64,000 nt of DNA, from the NCBI GenBank assembly GCA_015680905.1, contig CM027383.1:97124539-97188538 (forward strand), in the 5' to 3' direction. Below the pieces are notes generated by a model. It was not told where the DNA came from. It saw nothing but the letters and a program-made list of their open reading frames with translations, and ran no database searches. Of the stretch, positions 34,101 to 49,042 are shown piece by piece; position 1 is the first letter of the stretch, and every line of letters starts with the position of its first letter. A program made the translations under genes and the position numbers. The DNA is from Coptis chinensis. Its lineage: Eukaryota; Streptophyta; Magnoliopsida; Ranunculales; Ranunculaceae.

Positions 34101-34830
34101 GAAAATTACAAGCTTCAAGTCCAAATGACGAGATTTCTGCAAAGCAATACAAGCTTTTAAAAAGATCCACAAGTTTCTTAAAACAAATCTATGAAACCTA
34201 AAATATATTAGAATTCAGTTATCTTTTTCCCATTTTTTTTTAGCAAACTGGTGTATTTATAACTCATGTGTTGTTTTAACGATTTTTGTATAGCTTTTTT
34301 AATATGAAATCTCAAGTATAATTTTTAGGACAAAGAATTCAGTTCTCTATTTTTTTTTTATTTTTTATTAATTCCAATCTCATTAGAAAACTGGTTTATT
34401 ACAACACACATGCTGTATCAACGATTTTTGTGTGGTTTTTTTAATATAGAATCTCAAGTATAAAAAAAGAATTCAGTTTTTTTTTTTTTCCAATTTCGTC
34501 TGAAAACTGGAGTATTAAAACACACATACTGTATCAACGGTTTTTGGAACAAAAAAAGTATCAACGGTTTTTGTGTGGCTTTTCTAATATTGAATCTCAA
34601 GAATAATTTTTAGGACGTAAAGGTTAAACAATCACTAATTCCAGGTGAACATACATAAACTAACAAACATGTACTCAAAAATGTGAAAGTTAGATTGGAC
34701 TTGATAAGAGATAAGTTGCTGTTGTACTGCTCAACAATGGAAGAAAAATAATTCGAAGGGAAATATAAGCAACCAATATTCTTCATGAAGGACCGTTAAC
34801 GTGGGCAAATTCTTGTATATAAATAACCTT

Positions 34831-35881
34831 TTTTTTTGCATGCAAGTAGGATATTTTATTAATAGGTAATAAAGAATACAACTATGACAAAATGGATTTA
34901 CAATAGACTCTAAAAATGAAATCTGTATTAAGTCCGGTGAGGACATTCTAAGGACTTAATGAAAGGGGGTCTATTGGGACTCCAATAGAGCTCTCCTTTA
35001 CTCAAAGTTGATCCATGTTTTGCTGCCGCATCTATCCCAAGGTTTGCTTCTCTGAGTGTATGTGAAATTTTCCAGTCAATAAGCTTTGATGCTCTATACC
35101 ACCTTGCTCTCAGCCACCATGGGGCTTCTCCTCCTTTGAATGCTAGGACTACTACCATAGAGTCACTCTCTATCTGGAGTTTTTGCCATCCTTTTTCCAC
35201 CGTAGTTTCGGCCGCCAAAACCACTGCGAAACTTTCTGCCTCATAATTTGTAGTAACCCCTAGGCCTTGTACCAAGATACCCAGAATTTCCGTCGTATTG
35301 TTCCTGAAAATGATTCCCGCACCCCCATTGCCTGGATTTCCGAAGGCTGAACCATCTGTGTTGGCCTTAACTACCCCTATATCAGGAGGAATCCAGGACA
35401 CTTCTCTGATTTTACTCGCTGGCTTCACTCTTCTTTTGATGTTCAATTGGTTTAGAATCTGAAAATCTATGGTAGAATTACTCAATGTTCTAGTTAGCAG
35501 GAGACCAGCGATGCTTACCCCTTTAAGGACTTCACATCTTATTCTCAGCGGATTTAGCTTCACATCTTCAAAGAAAATACTATTTCACACTTTCCATATT
35601 CGGACCATGAGATGGACAGCCGCAACATTCCAGAGTTCCTTGCGTATCTGGTTATGCCCTCTTCCTACCTCCATGATTGATTTTAAGTTGATGTCTAAGG
35701 GCTTTAGTCCAAAGTAGTTCGAAGCCCATTGCCATAGTGCCGTGGCCTCCTCACACTCCCAGAGAATATGCTTCACGCTTTCTGCTTCCTTCTTACAGAG
35801 CCTACATCGCGAAGCAAGTTGAACTCCTTTCCTTTGCACTCTGTCATCTGTTGGGACCACTTGGTGGATCAATTTCCAAGT
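34831..35881 (-). mobile_element. 5'-truncated LINE (non-LTR retrotransposon) inside the satellite
   Basis: A 1.05-kb insertion splits a satellite unit. It is flanked by TAACCTT on both sides (34824-34830 and 35882-35888), a 7-bp target duplication. On the plus strand it begins with a T-run, the A-tail of a minus-strand element. Its coding content is the C-terminal end of a plant LINE ORF2. A zf-RVT-type zinc-binding segment (LIHQVVPTDDRVQRKGVQ, CRLCKKEAESVKHILWEC; about 35870-35760) comes first. An RNase H domain (35400-35010) follows with KANTDGSAFGNPGNGGAG, NYEAESFAVVLAAET, IESDSMVVV and REANLGIDAAAKHG, so the catalytic acidic residues are present. A frame change lies near 35575. Endonuclease and reverse transcriptase are absent because of 5' truncation. 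Confidence 0.95.
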
Positions 35882-36374
35882 TAACCTTGAAAATTACAAG
35901 CCTCAAGTCCAATTGGAGAGATTTATGAACAACAATACAAACTACTAAAAATATCCACACATTTCTGAAAATAAATCTACGCAACCTAAAATATATTAGC
36001 ATTTAGTTCTCTTTTTTCCCATTTTTTTTTTAGCAAATTGGAGTATTTACAACACGTGTTGTATCAACGATTTTTGTATGGCTTTTTTAATATAGAATCT
36101 AAAGTATAATTTTTAGGACAAAGAATTCAGTTCTCTATTTTTTTTATTTTTTATTTTTTATTAATTCCAATCTTGTCAGAAAACTGGTGTATTACAACAC
36201 ACATGCTGTATCAACAATTTTTGTGTGGTTTTTTTCATAAGGAATCTCAAGTACAATTTTTAGGACAGAGAATTCAGTTCTCTATTTTTATTTTTATTTT
36301 ATTTTTCCCAATTTTCCCAATCTATTACAACACACATGTTGTAAACGGTTTTGTGTATTATAACACATATGTTG

Positions 36375-36412
36375 TATATATATATATTTATATATATATA
36401 TATATATATATA
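36375..36412. repeat. (TA)n microsatellite within the satellite
   Basis: TATATA run interrupted once by TTTATA, located in a module core (after ACACATATGTTG) where TGTATCAACG would be expected, so it arose by expansion inside a satellite module. Confidence 0.9.
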
Positions 36413-38863
36413 ATTTTTGTGTGGCTTTTCCAATATTGAATCTCAAGAATAATTTTTAGGACATAAAGGTGAAACAATCACCAATTCCAGACAAACATAT
36501 AGAAACTAACAAACATGTACTCAAAAACGTGAAAGTCAGATTGGACTTGATAAGAGATAAGTTGTTGTTGTATTGCTCAACAATGGAAGAAAAGTAATTC
36601 AACGGGAAATATAAACAACCAATATTCTTCATGAAGGACCGTTAACGTGAGCAAATTCTTGTATATAACTAACCTGGAAAATTACAAGCCTCAAGTCCAA
36701 ATGGAGAGTTTTTTTAAAAAGCTATACAAACTCCTAAAAAGATCCACAAGTTTCTGAAAACAAATCTACGCAACCTAAAATATATTAGAATTCAGTTCTC
36801 TTTTTTCCCATTTTTTTTAGTAAACTGGTGTATTTACAACAAATGTGCTGTATCAATGATTTTGGTGTGGCTTTTTTAATATGGAATCTCAAGTATAATT
36901 TTTAGAACAAAGAATTCAGTTCTCTATTTTTTTTAATTGTTTATTTATTTTTTTATTAATTCCAATCTCATCAGAAAACTGAAGTATTACAACACACATG
37001 CTATATCAACGATTTTTGTGTGGTTTTTTTAATATGGAATCTCAAGTATGATTTTTAGGACAAAGAATTCAGTTCTCTATTTTTTTTTTTCAATCTTGTC
37101 AGCAAACTGGTGTATTACAACATACATGATGTATCAATGGTTTTTGAAAAAAAAAAAATCAATTTTTTTGTGTGGCTTTTCTAATATTGAATCTCAAGAG
37201 TAATTTTTAGAACATAAAGGTTAAACAATCACCAATTCCAGGCACACATGTATAAACTAACAAACATGTACTCAAAAATGTGAAAGTCAGATTGGGCTTG
37301 ATAAAAGATAAGTTGTTGTTGTACTGCTCAATAATGAAAGAAAAATAATTCAAGGGGAAAGATAAGCAACCAATATTCTTCATCAAGGACCGTTAATGTG
37401 GGAAAATTCTTGTATATAACTAACCTGGAAAATTACAAGCCTCAAGTCCAAATGGAGATATATCTGAAAAGCAATACAAACTTCTAAAAAGATCCACAAG
37501 TTTCTGAAAACAAATCTACGCAACCTAAAATATATTAGAATTCAGTTATCTTTTTTCCCATTTTTTTTAGTAAACTGGTGTATTTACAACACATGTGCTG
37601 TATCAATGATTTTGGTGTGGCTTTTTTAATATGGAATCTCAAGTATAATTTTTAGAACAAAGAATTCAGTTCTCTATTTTTTTTTTATTAATTTCAATCT
37701 CATCAGAAAACTGGTGTATTACAACACACACGCTGTATCAATGATTTTTGTGTGATTTTTTTAATATGGAATCTCAATTATAATTTTTAAAACAGAGAAT
37801 TTAGTTCACTATTTTTATTTTTATTTTATTTTTTATTTTTTATTTTTATGTTTTTCCAATCTCGTCAGCAAACTTGTGTATTACAACACAAATACTGTAT
37901 CAACGGTTTTTGAAAAAAAAAGGATCAATGGTTTTTTGTGGCTTTTCTAATATTGAGTCTCAAGAATAATTTTTAGGACATAAAGGTGAAACAATCACAA
38001 ATTCCAGGAACACGTATAGAAACTAACAAACAAGTACTCAAAAAGGTGAAAGTCAGATGGGCTTGATAAGAGATAAGTAATTGTTGTACTGCTTAACAAT
38101 GGAAGAAAAACAATTCAAATGGACATATAAGCAACCAATATTCTTCATGAATGACCGCTAACGTGAGCAAATTCTTGTATATAAATAACCTGGAAAATTA
38201 CAAGCCTCAAGTCCAAATGGATAGATTTCTGAAAAGCAATACAAACTTCTAAAAAGATCCACAAGTTTCTGAAAACAAATCTATGAAAACTAAAATATAT
38301 TAGAATTCAGTTCTTTTTTTTCCCATTTCTTTATAGCAAATTGGTGTATTTACAACACATGTGCTGTATCAATGATTTTTGTGTGGCTTTTTTAATATGG
38401 AATATCAAATATAATTTTTAGGACAAAGAATTCAGTACTCCATTTTTATTTATTTATTTATTAATTCCAATCTCATCAGAAAACTAGTGTATTACAACAC
38501 ACATGTTGTATCAATGATTTTGTGTTTTTTTTTAATATGGAATATCAATTATAATTTTTAAGGCAGAGAATTCAGTTCACTATTTTTTATTTTTTTTATT
38601 AATTCCAATCTCATCATAAAACTGGTGTATTACAACACACATGCTGTATCAACGATTTTTGTGTGGTTTTTTTAATATGGAATATCAAGTATAAATTTTA
38701 GAACTAAGAATTCAGTGTTTTTTTTTTGTTCCCAATTTCGTCAAAAAACTGGTCTATTATAACACACATGATGTATCAACAGTTTTTGGAAAAAAAAAAG
38801 TATCAACTGTTTTTTTGTGGCTTTTCTAATATTGAATCACAAAAATAATTTTTAGGACATAAA

Positions 38864-39747
38864 GGTGAAACAATCACCAATTCCAGGCACACATGCAGAA
38901 ACTAACAAACATGTACTCAAAAAGGTGAAATTCATATTGGGTTTGATAAAAGGTAAGTTGTTGTTGTACTTCTCAACAATGAAAGAAAAATAATTCAAAG
39001 GGAAATATAAGCAACCAATATTTTTCATCAATGACCGTTAACGTGAGCAAATTCTTGTATATAATTAACCTGGAAAATTACAAGCCTCAAGTCCAAATGA
39101 AAATATTTCAGAAAAGCAATACAAACTTCTAAAAATATCCAAAAGTTTCTGAAAACAAATCTACGCAACCTAAAATATACTAGAATTTAGTTCTCTGTTT
39201 TCCCATTTTTTGTAGCAAACTGGGGTACTTACAACACATGTTATGTATCAACGGTTTTTGTGTGGCTTTTTTAATATGGAATCTCAAGTATAATTTTTAG
39301 GACAAAGAATTCAGTTCTCTATTTTTATTTATTTATTTATTTATTAATTCCAATCTCATCAGAAAATTGGGGTATTACAACACACATGCTGTATCAACGA
39401 ATTTTTTGTGGTTTTTTTTTAATATGGAATGTTAATTATAATTTTTAGGACAGAGAATTCAGTTCACTATTTTTTTTTAGTAATTCCAATCTCCTTAGAA
39501 AACTGGTGTATTACAACACACATGCTGTATCAACGAATTTAGTGTGGTTTTTTAATATGGAATATCAAGTATAATTTTTAGGGCAAAGAATTCAGTTTTT
39601 CTTTTTTTTTTTTTCCAATTTCGTCAGCAAACTGGTGTATTTTAACACACATAATGTATCAACGGTTTTTGGAAAAAAAATATATATAAATTGTTTTTTT
39701 GTGGCATTTCTAATATTGAATCACAAGAATAATTTTTAGGACATAAA
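38864..39747. repeat. Representative 884-bp satellite unit (U + M1-M4)
   Basis: Given as a reference copy. U (38864-39214) contains GGTGAAACAATCACCAATTC, the GACCGTTAACGTGAGCAAAT landmark at about 39033 and CTACGCAACCTAAAATATA near its end. M1 (39215-39360) has the ACAACACATG(T) variant and AATATGGAATCTCAAGTATA. M2 (39361-39496) has the GACAGAGAATTCAGTTCACT ending. M3 (39497-39626) ends in T-run plus CCAATTTCGTCAG. M4 (39627-39747) has ACACACATAATG, the A-run and CTAATATTGAATCACAAGAA. Confidence 0.85.
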
Positions 39748-42700
39748 GGTGAAACAATCACCACTTCAAGGCACACATGCAGAAACTAACTAACATGTAC
39801 TCAAAAAGGTGAAAGTCAGATTGGGCTTGACAAAAGATAAGTTGTTGTTGTACTGCTCAACAATGAAAGAAAAATAATTCAAATGGAAATATAAGCAACC
39901 AATATTCTTCATCAAGGATCGTTAACGTGAGCAAATTCTTGTATATAACTAACCTGGAAAATTACAAGCCTCAAGTTCAAATGGAGAGATTTCTGAAAAG
40001 CAATACAAACTTCTGAAAAGATTCACAAGTTTCTTAAAACAAATCTACGCAAACTAAAATATATTAGAATTCAATTCTCTTTTTTACCATTTTTTTTAGC
40101 AAACTGGTATATTTACAACACATGTGATTCATCAACGGTTTTTGTGTGGCTTTTTTAATATGGAATCTCAAGTATAATTTTAGGGACAAAGAATTCAGTT
40201 CTATATTTTTATTTATTTGTTTATTTTTTTATATTAATTCCAATTTCAATAGAAAACTGGTGTATTACAACACACATGCTATAACAACGATTTTTGTGTG
40301 GTTTTTTAAATAAGGAATCTCAATTATAATTTTTAGGACAGAGAATCCAGTTCACTATTTTTTATTTATTTTTTATTAATTCTAATCTCATCAGAAAGCT
40401 GGTGTATTACAACACACATGCTGTATCAACGATTTTGGTGTGGTTTTTTCAATATGGAATATCACGTATAACATTTAGGACTAAGAATTCAGTTTTTTTT
40501 TCCAATTTCGTCAGCAAACTGGTGTATTATAACACATATGATGTATCAATGGTTTTTGAAAAAAAAAAAAAAAAATATCAACTGTTTTTTTTTTGTCTTT
40601 TCTAATATTGAATCACAAGAATAATTTTTAGAGCATAAAGGTGAAACAATCACCAATTCTAGGCACAGATGCAGAAGCTAACAAACATGTACTCAAAAAG
40701 GTGAAAGTCAGATTGGGCTTGATAAAAGAAAAGTTGTTGTTGTACTGCTCAACAATGAAAGAAAAATAATTTAAAGGGAAATACAAGGAACTATATTCTT
40801 CATCATGGACCGTTAACGTGAGCAAATTCTTGTATATAACTAACCTGTAAAATTAAAGCCTCAAGTCCAAATGGAGAGATTTCTGAAAAGCAATACAAAC
40901 TTTTACAAAGATCCACATGTTTTTGAAAATAAATCTACGCAACCTAAAGTATATTAGAATTATGTTATCTTTTTTTGCATTTTTTTAGCAAACAGGTGTA
41001 TTTACAAGACATGTGATGTATTAACGGTTTTTGTGTGACTTTTTTAATATGGAATCTCAAGTATAATTTTTAGGACAAAGAATTCAGTTTTGTATTTTTT
41101 ATTTTTATTTTTATTAATTCAAATCTCATCAGAAAACTGGTGTATTACAACACACATGATGTATCAACGATTTTTGTGTGGTTTTTTTAATATGGAATCT
41201 AAATTATAATTTTTAGGACAGAGAATTCAGTTCATTATTTTTTATTTTTTTAGTAATTCAAATCTCATCAGAAAATTGGTGTATTACAACACACACATGC
41301 TGTATCAACGATTTTTGTGTTGTTTTTTTAATATGGAATATCAAGTATTATTTTTAAGACAAAGAATTCAATTTTTTTTTTCGAATTTCGTCAGCAAAAA
41401 GGTGGATTATAACACACATGATGTATCACCGGTTTTTGGAAAAAAAGAAGAAAGAGCAACTGTTTTTTTGTGGCTTTTATAACATTAAATCACAAGAATA
41501 ATTTTTAGGACATAAAGTTGAAACAATCACCAATTCCAGGCACACATGAAGAAACTAACAAACATGTACTCAAAAAGGTGAAAGTCAGATTGTGATTGAT
41601 AAAAGATAAGTTGTTGTTGTACTTCTTAATAATGAAAGAAAAATAATTTAAAAGGAAATATAAGCAACCAATATTTTTCATCAAGGACCGTTAACGTGAG
41701 CAAATTTTTGTATATAACTAACCTGGAAAATTACATGCCTCAAGTTCAAATGGAGAGATTTCTGAAAAGCAATACAAACTTCTAAAAAGATCAATAAGTT
41801 TCTAAAAACAAATCTGCACAACCTAATATATATTTGAAGTCAGTTCTCTTTCTTCCGATTTTTTTTAGCAAACTGTAGTATTTACAACACATGGGATGTA
41901 TAACCGGTTTTTGTGTGGCTTTTTTAGTATGGAATCTCATGTATAATTTTTAGGACAAAGAATTCAGTTACCTATTTTTTTATTTGATTTTTTTTTTATT
42001 AATTCCAAATTCATCAGAAAACTGGTGTATTACAACACACATGCTGTATCAACGATTTTTGTGTGGTTATTTTAATATGGAATCTCAATTATAATTTTTA
42101 GGACAGAGAATTCAGTTCATATTTTTTATTTTTTTTATTAATTCCAATCTCAATCGAAAACTGGTGTATTACGACGCACATGTTGTTTCAACAATTTTTG
42201 TGTGGTTTTTTTAATATAGAATATCAAGTATAATTTTTAGGACAAAGAATTCCGTTTATTTTTTTTTTTTTTTTTATTTTTGTTAATTTCGTCAGCAAAC
42301 TAGTGTATTATAACACACATGATGCATAAACGGTTTTTGGAAAAAAAAATATCAACTATTTTTTATGTGGCTTTTCTAATACTGAATAAGAAGAATAATT
42401 TTTAGGACATAAATGTGAAACAATCTCCAATTCCAGGCACACATGTAGAAAATAACAAACTTGTACTCAAAAAGGTGAAAGTCAGATTGGGCTTGATAAA
42501 AGATAAGTTGTTGTTGTACTGCTCAACAATGAAAGAAAAATAATTCAAATGGAAATATAAGCAACCAATATTCTTTATCAAGGACCGTTAACGTGAGCAA
42601 ATTCTTGTATATAACTAATTTGGAAAATTACAAGCCTCAAGTCCAAATGGAGAGATTACTGAAAAGTAATACAAACTTCTAAAAAGATCCACAAGTTTCT

Positions 42701-44904
42701 GAAAACAAATTTATGCAACCTAAGATATATTAGAATTCAGTTATCTTTTTCCCCATTTTTTCTTAACAAATTGGTGTATTTACAACACATGTGATGTATC
42801 AACGTTTTTTGTGTGGCTTTTTTAATATAGAATCTCAAGTATAATTTTTAGGACAAAGAATTCAGTTCTCTATTTTTTTTTTTTTTTTAATTTTTTATTA
42901 ATTCCAATCTCATCAGAAAACTGGGGTATTACAACACACATGCTGTAACAACGATTTTTGTGTGGTTTTTTTAATATGGAATCTCAATTATAATTTTTAG
43001 GACAGAGAATTTAGTTCATTATTTTCTATTTTTTTAATTAATTCCAATCTCTTCCGAAAACTGGTGTATTACAACACACATGCTGTATGAACGATTTTTG
43101 TGTGGTTTTTTTAATATGGATTATCAAGTACAAATTTTAGGACTAAGATTTCATTTTTTTTTCCAATTTCGTCAGAAAACTGGTCTATTATAACACACAT
43201 TATGTATCAATGGTTTTTGGAAAAAAAAAAGTATCAACTATTTTTTTGAGGCTTTTCTAATATTGAATCACAAGAATAATTTTTAGGACATAAAGGTGAA
43301 ACAATCACCAATTCCAGGCACACATGCAGAAACTAACAAACATGTACTCAAAAAGGTGAATTTCATATTGGGCTTGATAAAAGATAAGTTGTTGTTGTAC
43401 TTCTCAACAATTAAAGAAAAATAATTCAAAGGGAAATAGAAGCTACCAATATTCTTCATCAAGGACCGTTAACAAGAGCAAATTCTTGTATAAAACTAAC
43501 CTAGAAAATTACAAGCCCCAAGTCCAAATGGAGAGATTTCTGAAAAGCAATACAAACTTCTAAAAAGATCCACTAGTTTCTGAAAACAAATCTACGTAAC
43601 CTAAGATATATTAGAATTTAGTTATCTTTTTCCCTATTTTTTTTAGCAAATTGGTGCATTTACAACACATGTGATGTATCAATGGTTTTTGCGTGGCTTT
43701 TTTAATATGGAATCTCAAGTATTAATTTTAGGACAAAGAATTCAGTTATATATTTTTTTTTATTTGTTTATTTTTTTATTAATTCCAATCTCATCAGAAA
43801 ACTGGTGTATTACAACATATATGCTGTAACAACGATTTTTGGATGGTGTTTTTAATATGGAATATCAATTATAATTTTTCGGACTAAGAATTCAGTTTTT
43901 TTAGCAAATTGGTGTATTTACAACACATGTGATGTATCAACGGTTTTTGTGTGGCTTTTTTAATATGGAATCTCAATTATAATTTTTAGGACAAAGAATT
44001 CAGTTCTTTATTTTTTTTATTTGTTATTTTTTTTTTTTAATTCCAATCTTATCAGAAAACTGGTGTATTACAACGCATATGTTGTATCAACGATTTTTGT
44101 GTGGTTTTTTTAATAGGGAATATAAAGTATAATTTTTGGACTAAAAATTAAGTTTTTTTATTATTATTTTTTTTTTATTTTTTTTTTTCAATTTCTTCAG
44201 CAAACTGGTGTATTATAACACACATAATGTATCAACAATTTTTGGGAAAAAAAAAGTATCAACTATTTTTTTTTTGGCTTTTCAAATATTGAATAAGAAG
44301 AATAATTTTTAGTACATAAAGGTGAAACAATCAACAATTCCGGCACACATGAAGAAACTAACAAACATGAACTCAGAAAGTTGAAAGTCAGATTGGGCTT
44401 GATAAAAGATTAGTTGTTGTTATACTGCTCAACAATGAAAGAAAAATAATTTAAATGGAAATATAAGCAACCAATATTCTTTATCAAGGACCGTTAACGT
44501 GAGCAAATTATTGTATATAACTAACCTGGAAAATTACAAGCCTCAAGTCCAAATGGAGAGATTTCTGAAAAGCAATACAAACTTTTATAAAGATCCACTA
44601 ATTTCTGAAAACAAATCTACGCAACCTAAGATATATTAGAATTTAGTTATCTTTTTCCCCAATTTTTTTTTACCAAATTGGTGTATTTACAACACATGTG
44701 ATGTATCAACGGTTTTTGTGTGACTTTTTTAATATGAAATCTCAAGTATAATTTTTAGGACAAAGAATTCAGTTCTCTATTTTTTTTTATTAATTGCAAT
44801 CTCATCAGAAAGCTGGTGTATTACAACACACATGCTGTATCAACGATTTTTTGGTTGTTTTTTTAATATGGAATATCAATTATAATTTTTAGGACAAAGA
44901 ATTC

Positions 44905-44906
<2 letters not shown>

Positions 44907-44972
<66 letters not shown>
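44907..44972. repeat. Uninterrupted poly(T) tract of 66 bases
   Basis: A 66-base T homopolymer replaces the usual 9-12 T run at the end of a satellite M3 module, and the start of the following M4 module is partly lost (TTAACTGTGTACACACATGA). The exact length could be affected by sequencing error. Confidence 0.9.
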
Positions 44973-44975
<3 letters not shown>

Positions 44976-47900
44976 TGTGTACACACATGATGTATCAATA
45001 GTTTTTAGAAAAAAAAAGGATCAACTGTTTTATTGTGGCTTTTCTAATATTAAATCACAAGAATAATTTTTAGGATATATAGTTAAAACAATCACCAATT
45101 CTGGGCACACATGAAGAAACTAACAAACATGTACTCAAAAAGGTGAAAATCAGATTGGGCTTGATAAAAGTTAAGTTGTTGTTTTACTGCTCAACAATGA
45201 AAAAAAAATAATTCAAAGGGGAATATAAGCAACCAATATTCTTCATCAAGGACCATTAACGTGAGCAAATTCTTGTATATAACTAACCTGGAAAATTACA
45301 AGCTTCAAGTCCAAATGGAGAGATTTATGGAAAGCAATACAAACTTCAAAAAAGATTTAAAAGTTTCTGAAAAGAAATCTACGCAACCTAAAATATATTA
45401 GAATTCAGTTTTATTTTTTCCCATTTTGTTTAGGAGACTGGTGTGTTTCCAACACATGTGATGTATCAACAGTTTTTGCGTGGATTTTTTAATTTGGAAT
45501 CTCAAGTATAATATTTAGGACAAAGAATTCAGTTCTCTATTTTTAATTAATTTATTTATTAATTCCAATCTCATAAAAAAACTGGTGTATTGTAACACAC
45601 ATGCTGTATCAAAGATTTTTGTGTGGTTTTTTTAATATGGAATCTCAATTATAATTTTTAGGACAAAGAATTCAGTTCACTATTTCTTATTAATTCCAAT
45701 CTCATTAGAAAACTGGTATATTACAACACACATGCTGAACCAACGATTTTTGTGTTGTTTTTTTAATATGGAATATCATGTATAATTTTTAGGACAAAGA
45801 ATTCAGTTTTTTTTTCCCAATTTCGTCAGCAAACTGGTGTATTATAACACACATGATTTATCAACTGGTTTTGGAAAAAAAAAATAGTATTAAATGTTTT
45901 TTGTAACTTTTCTAATAAAGAATCACACGAATAAATTTTAGGACATAAAGGTGAAACAATCACCAATTCCTGTCACACATGTAGAAACTAACAAACATAC
46001 ACTCAAAAAGGTGAAAGTCAGATTGGGTTTAATAAAAGATAAGTTGTTGTTGTACTGCTTAACAATGAAAGAAAAATAATTCAAATGGAAATATAAGCAA
46101 CCAATATTCTTTATCAAGGACCGTTAACGTGAGCAAATTCTTGTATATAACTAACATGGAAAATTAAAAGCCTCAAGTCCAAATGGAGAGATTTCTGAAA
46201 GCAATACAAACTTTGAAAATATCAACAAGTTTCTAAAAACAAATCTACGCAACCTAAGATATATTAGAATTCAGTTCTCGTTTTCTCCATTTTTTTTAGC
46301 AAATTGGTGTATTTACAACACATGTGATGTACCAACGTTTTTTGTGTGGCTTTTTTAATATGGAATCTCAAGTATAATTTTTCGGACAAAGAATTTAGTT
46401 CTCTATTTTTTTTTATTTGTTTATATTTTTATTAATTCCAATCTCATCACAAAACTGGGGTATTACAACACACATGCTGTAACAGCGATTTTTGTGTGGT
46501 TTTTTAAATATGGAATCTCAATTATAATTTTTAGGACAGAGAATTCAGTTCACTATTTTCTATTTTTTTTTATTAATTCCAATCTATTAAGAAAACTGGT
46601 GTATTACAACACACATGCTGTATCAACGATTTTTGTGTAGTTTTTTTAATATGGAATATCAAGTATAAATTTTAGAACTAAGAATTCAGTTATTATTTTT
46701 ATTTTTTTATCAATTTTGTTAGAAAAATGGTCTATTATAAGACACATGATCAACGGTTTTTGGAAAAAAAAAAAATCTCAACTGTTTTTTTGTGGCTTTT
46801 ATAATTTTTAATCACAAGAATAATTTTTGGGTTATAAAGGTGAAACAATCACCAATTCCAGGCACACATGCAGAAACTAACAAACATTTACTCAAAAAGG
46901 TGAAATTTATATTGGGCTTGATAAAAGATAAGTTGTTGTTGTACCTCTCAACAATGAAAGAAAAATAATTCAAATGGAAATATAAGCAACCAATATTCTT
47001 TATCAAGGACCGTTAACGTGAGCAAATTCTTGTTTATAACTAACTTAGAAAATTACAAGTCTCAAGTCTAAATGGAGAGATTTCTGAAAAGCAAAACAAA
47101 CTTCTAAAGAGATGCACAAGTTTCTGAAAAAAAATCTACGCAAACCTAAAATATATTAGAATTCAGTTATCTTTTTTCCCATTTTTTTTTAGCAAACAGG
47201 TGTATTTACAACACGGGTGACTTATCAACGAATTTTGTGTGGTTTTTGAAATATGGAATATCAAGTATAACTGTAGGACAAAGAATTAAGTTCTTTTTTT
47301 CCAATTTCGTCAGCAAACTGATGTATTAAAACACACATGATGTATCTATGGCTTTTGGAAAAAAAAGTATCAACTATTTTTTTGTGTCTTTTCTAATATT
47401 GAATCACAAGAATAATTTTTAGGACATAAACGTGAAACAATCACCAATTCCAGACACACATGTAGAAACTAACAAACAAGTACTCAAAAAGGTGATAGTC
47501 AGATTGTGCTTGATAAAAGATAAGTTGTTGTTGTACTGCTCAACAATGAAAGAAAAATTATTCAAAGAGAAATATAAGCAACCAATATTCTTAATCAAGG
47601 ATCGTTAACGTGAGCAAATTCTTGTATATAACTAACCTAGAAAATTACAAGCCTCAAGTCCAAATGGAGAGATTTCTGAAACGCAAAACAAACTTCTAAA
47701 GAGATCCACAAGTTTTTGAAAAAAAATCTATGCAACCTAAAATATATTAGAATTAAGTTATCTTTTTTCCCATTTTTTTTAGCAAACTGGTGTATTTACA
47801 ACACAAGTGACTTATCAACTGTTTTTGTGTGGCTTTTTTAAAATGGAATCTCAAGAAATTTTTTTATGACAATGAATTCTGTTCTCAATTTTATTTATTT

Positions 47901-48987
47901 TTATTAATTCCAATCTGATCAGAAAACTGGTGTATCACAATACACATGCTGTATCAACGAATTTTGTGTGGTTTTTTTAATATGGAATATCAAGTATAAT
48001 TTTTAGGACAAAGAATTCAGTTTTTTTTTCCAATTTCGTCAGCAAACTAGTGTATTATAACACACTTGATGTATCAACGTTTTTTGGGAAAAAAAAGGAT
48101 CAACTATTTTTTTGGCTTTTCTAATATTAAATCACAAGAATAAATTTTAGGACATAATGTTTAATCAATCTCCAATACCAGGCACACATGCAGAAACTAA
48201 CAAACATGTACTCAAAAAGGTGAATGTCAGATTGGGCTTGATAAAAGATAAGTTGTTGTTGTACTGCTCAACAATAAAACAAAAATAATTCAAAGTGGAA
48301 TATAAGAAACCAATATTCTTTAACAAGGAATGTTAACGTGAGCAAATTCTTGTATATAACTAATCTAGAAAATTACAAGCCTCAAGTCCAAATGGAGATA
48401 TTTTTGAAAAGCAATACAAACTTCGAAAAAGATCCACAAGTTTTTGAAAACAAATCTACGCAACCTAAAATATATTAGAATTAAGTTCTCTTTTTTCCCA
48501 TTTTTTTTAGCAAACTGGTGTATTTCCAACACATGTGATGTATCAACGGTTTTTGTGTGACTTTTTTTAATTTGGAATATAAACTAAAATTTTTAGGACA
48601 AAGAATTCAGTTATCTATTTTTTATTTATTTATTTACTTATTTATTAATTCCAATCTAATCAGAAAATTGGTGTATTACAACACACATGCTGTATCAACG
48701 ATTTTTGTGTGTTTTATTTAATATGGAATCTAAATTATAATTTTTAGGAAAGAGAATTCAGTTTAATATTTTTTATTTATTTTTTATTAATTCCAATCTC
48801 AACAGAAAACTGGTGTATTAAAACACACATGCTATATCAACGATTTTTGTGTGGTTTTTTTTAATATGGAATCTCAATTATAATTTTTAGGACAGAGAAT
48901 TCAGTTCACAATTTTTTATTTTTATTTTTAGTAATTCCAATCTTATCAGAAAATTGGTGTATTACAACACACATGCTGTATCAACGA

Positions 48988-48990
<3 letters not shown>

Positions 48991-49042
<52 letters not shown>

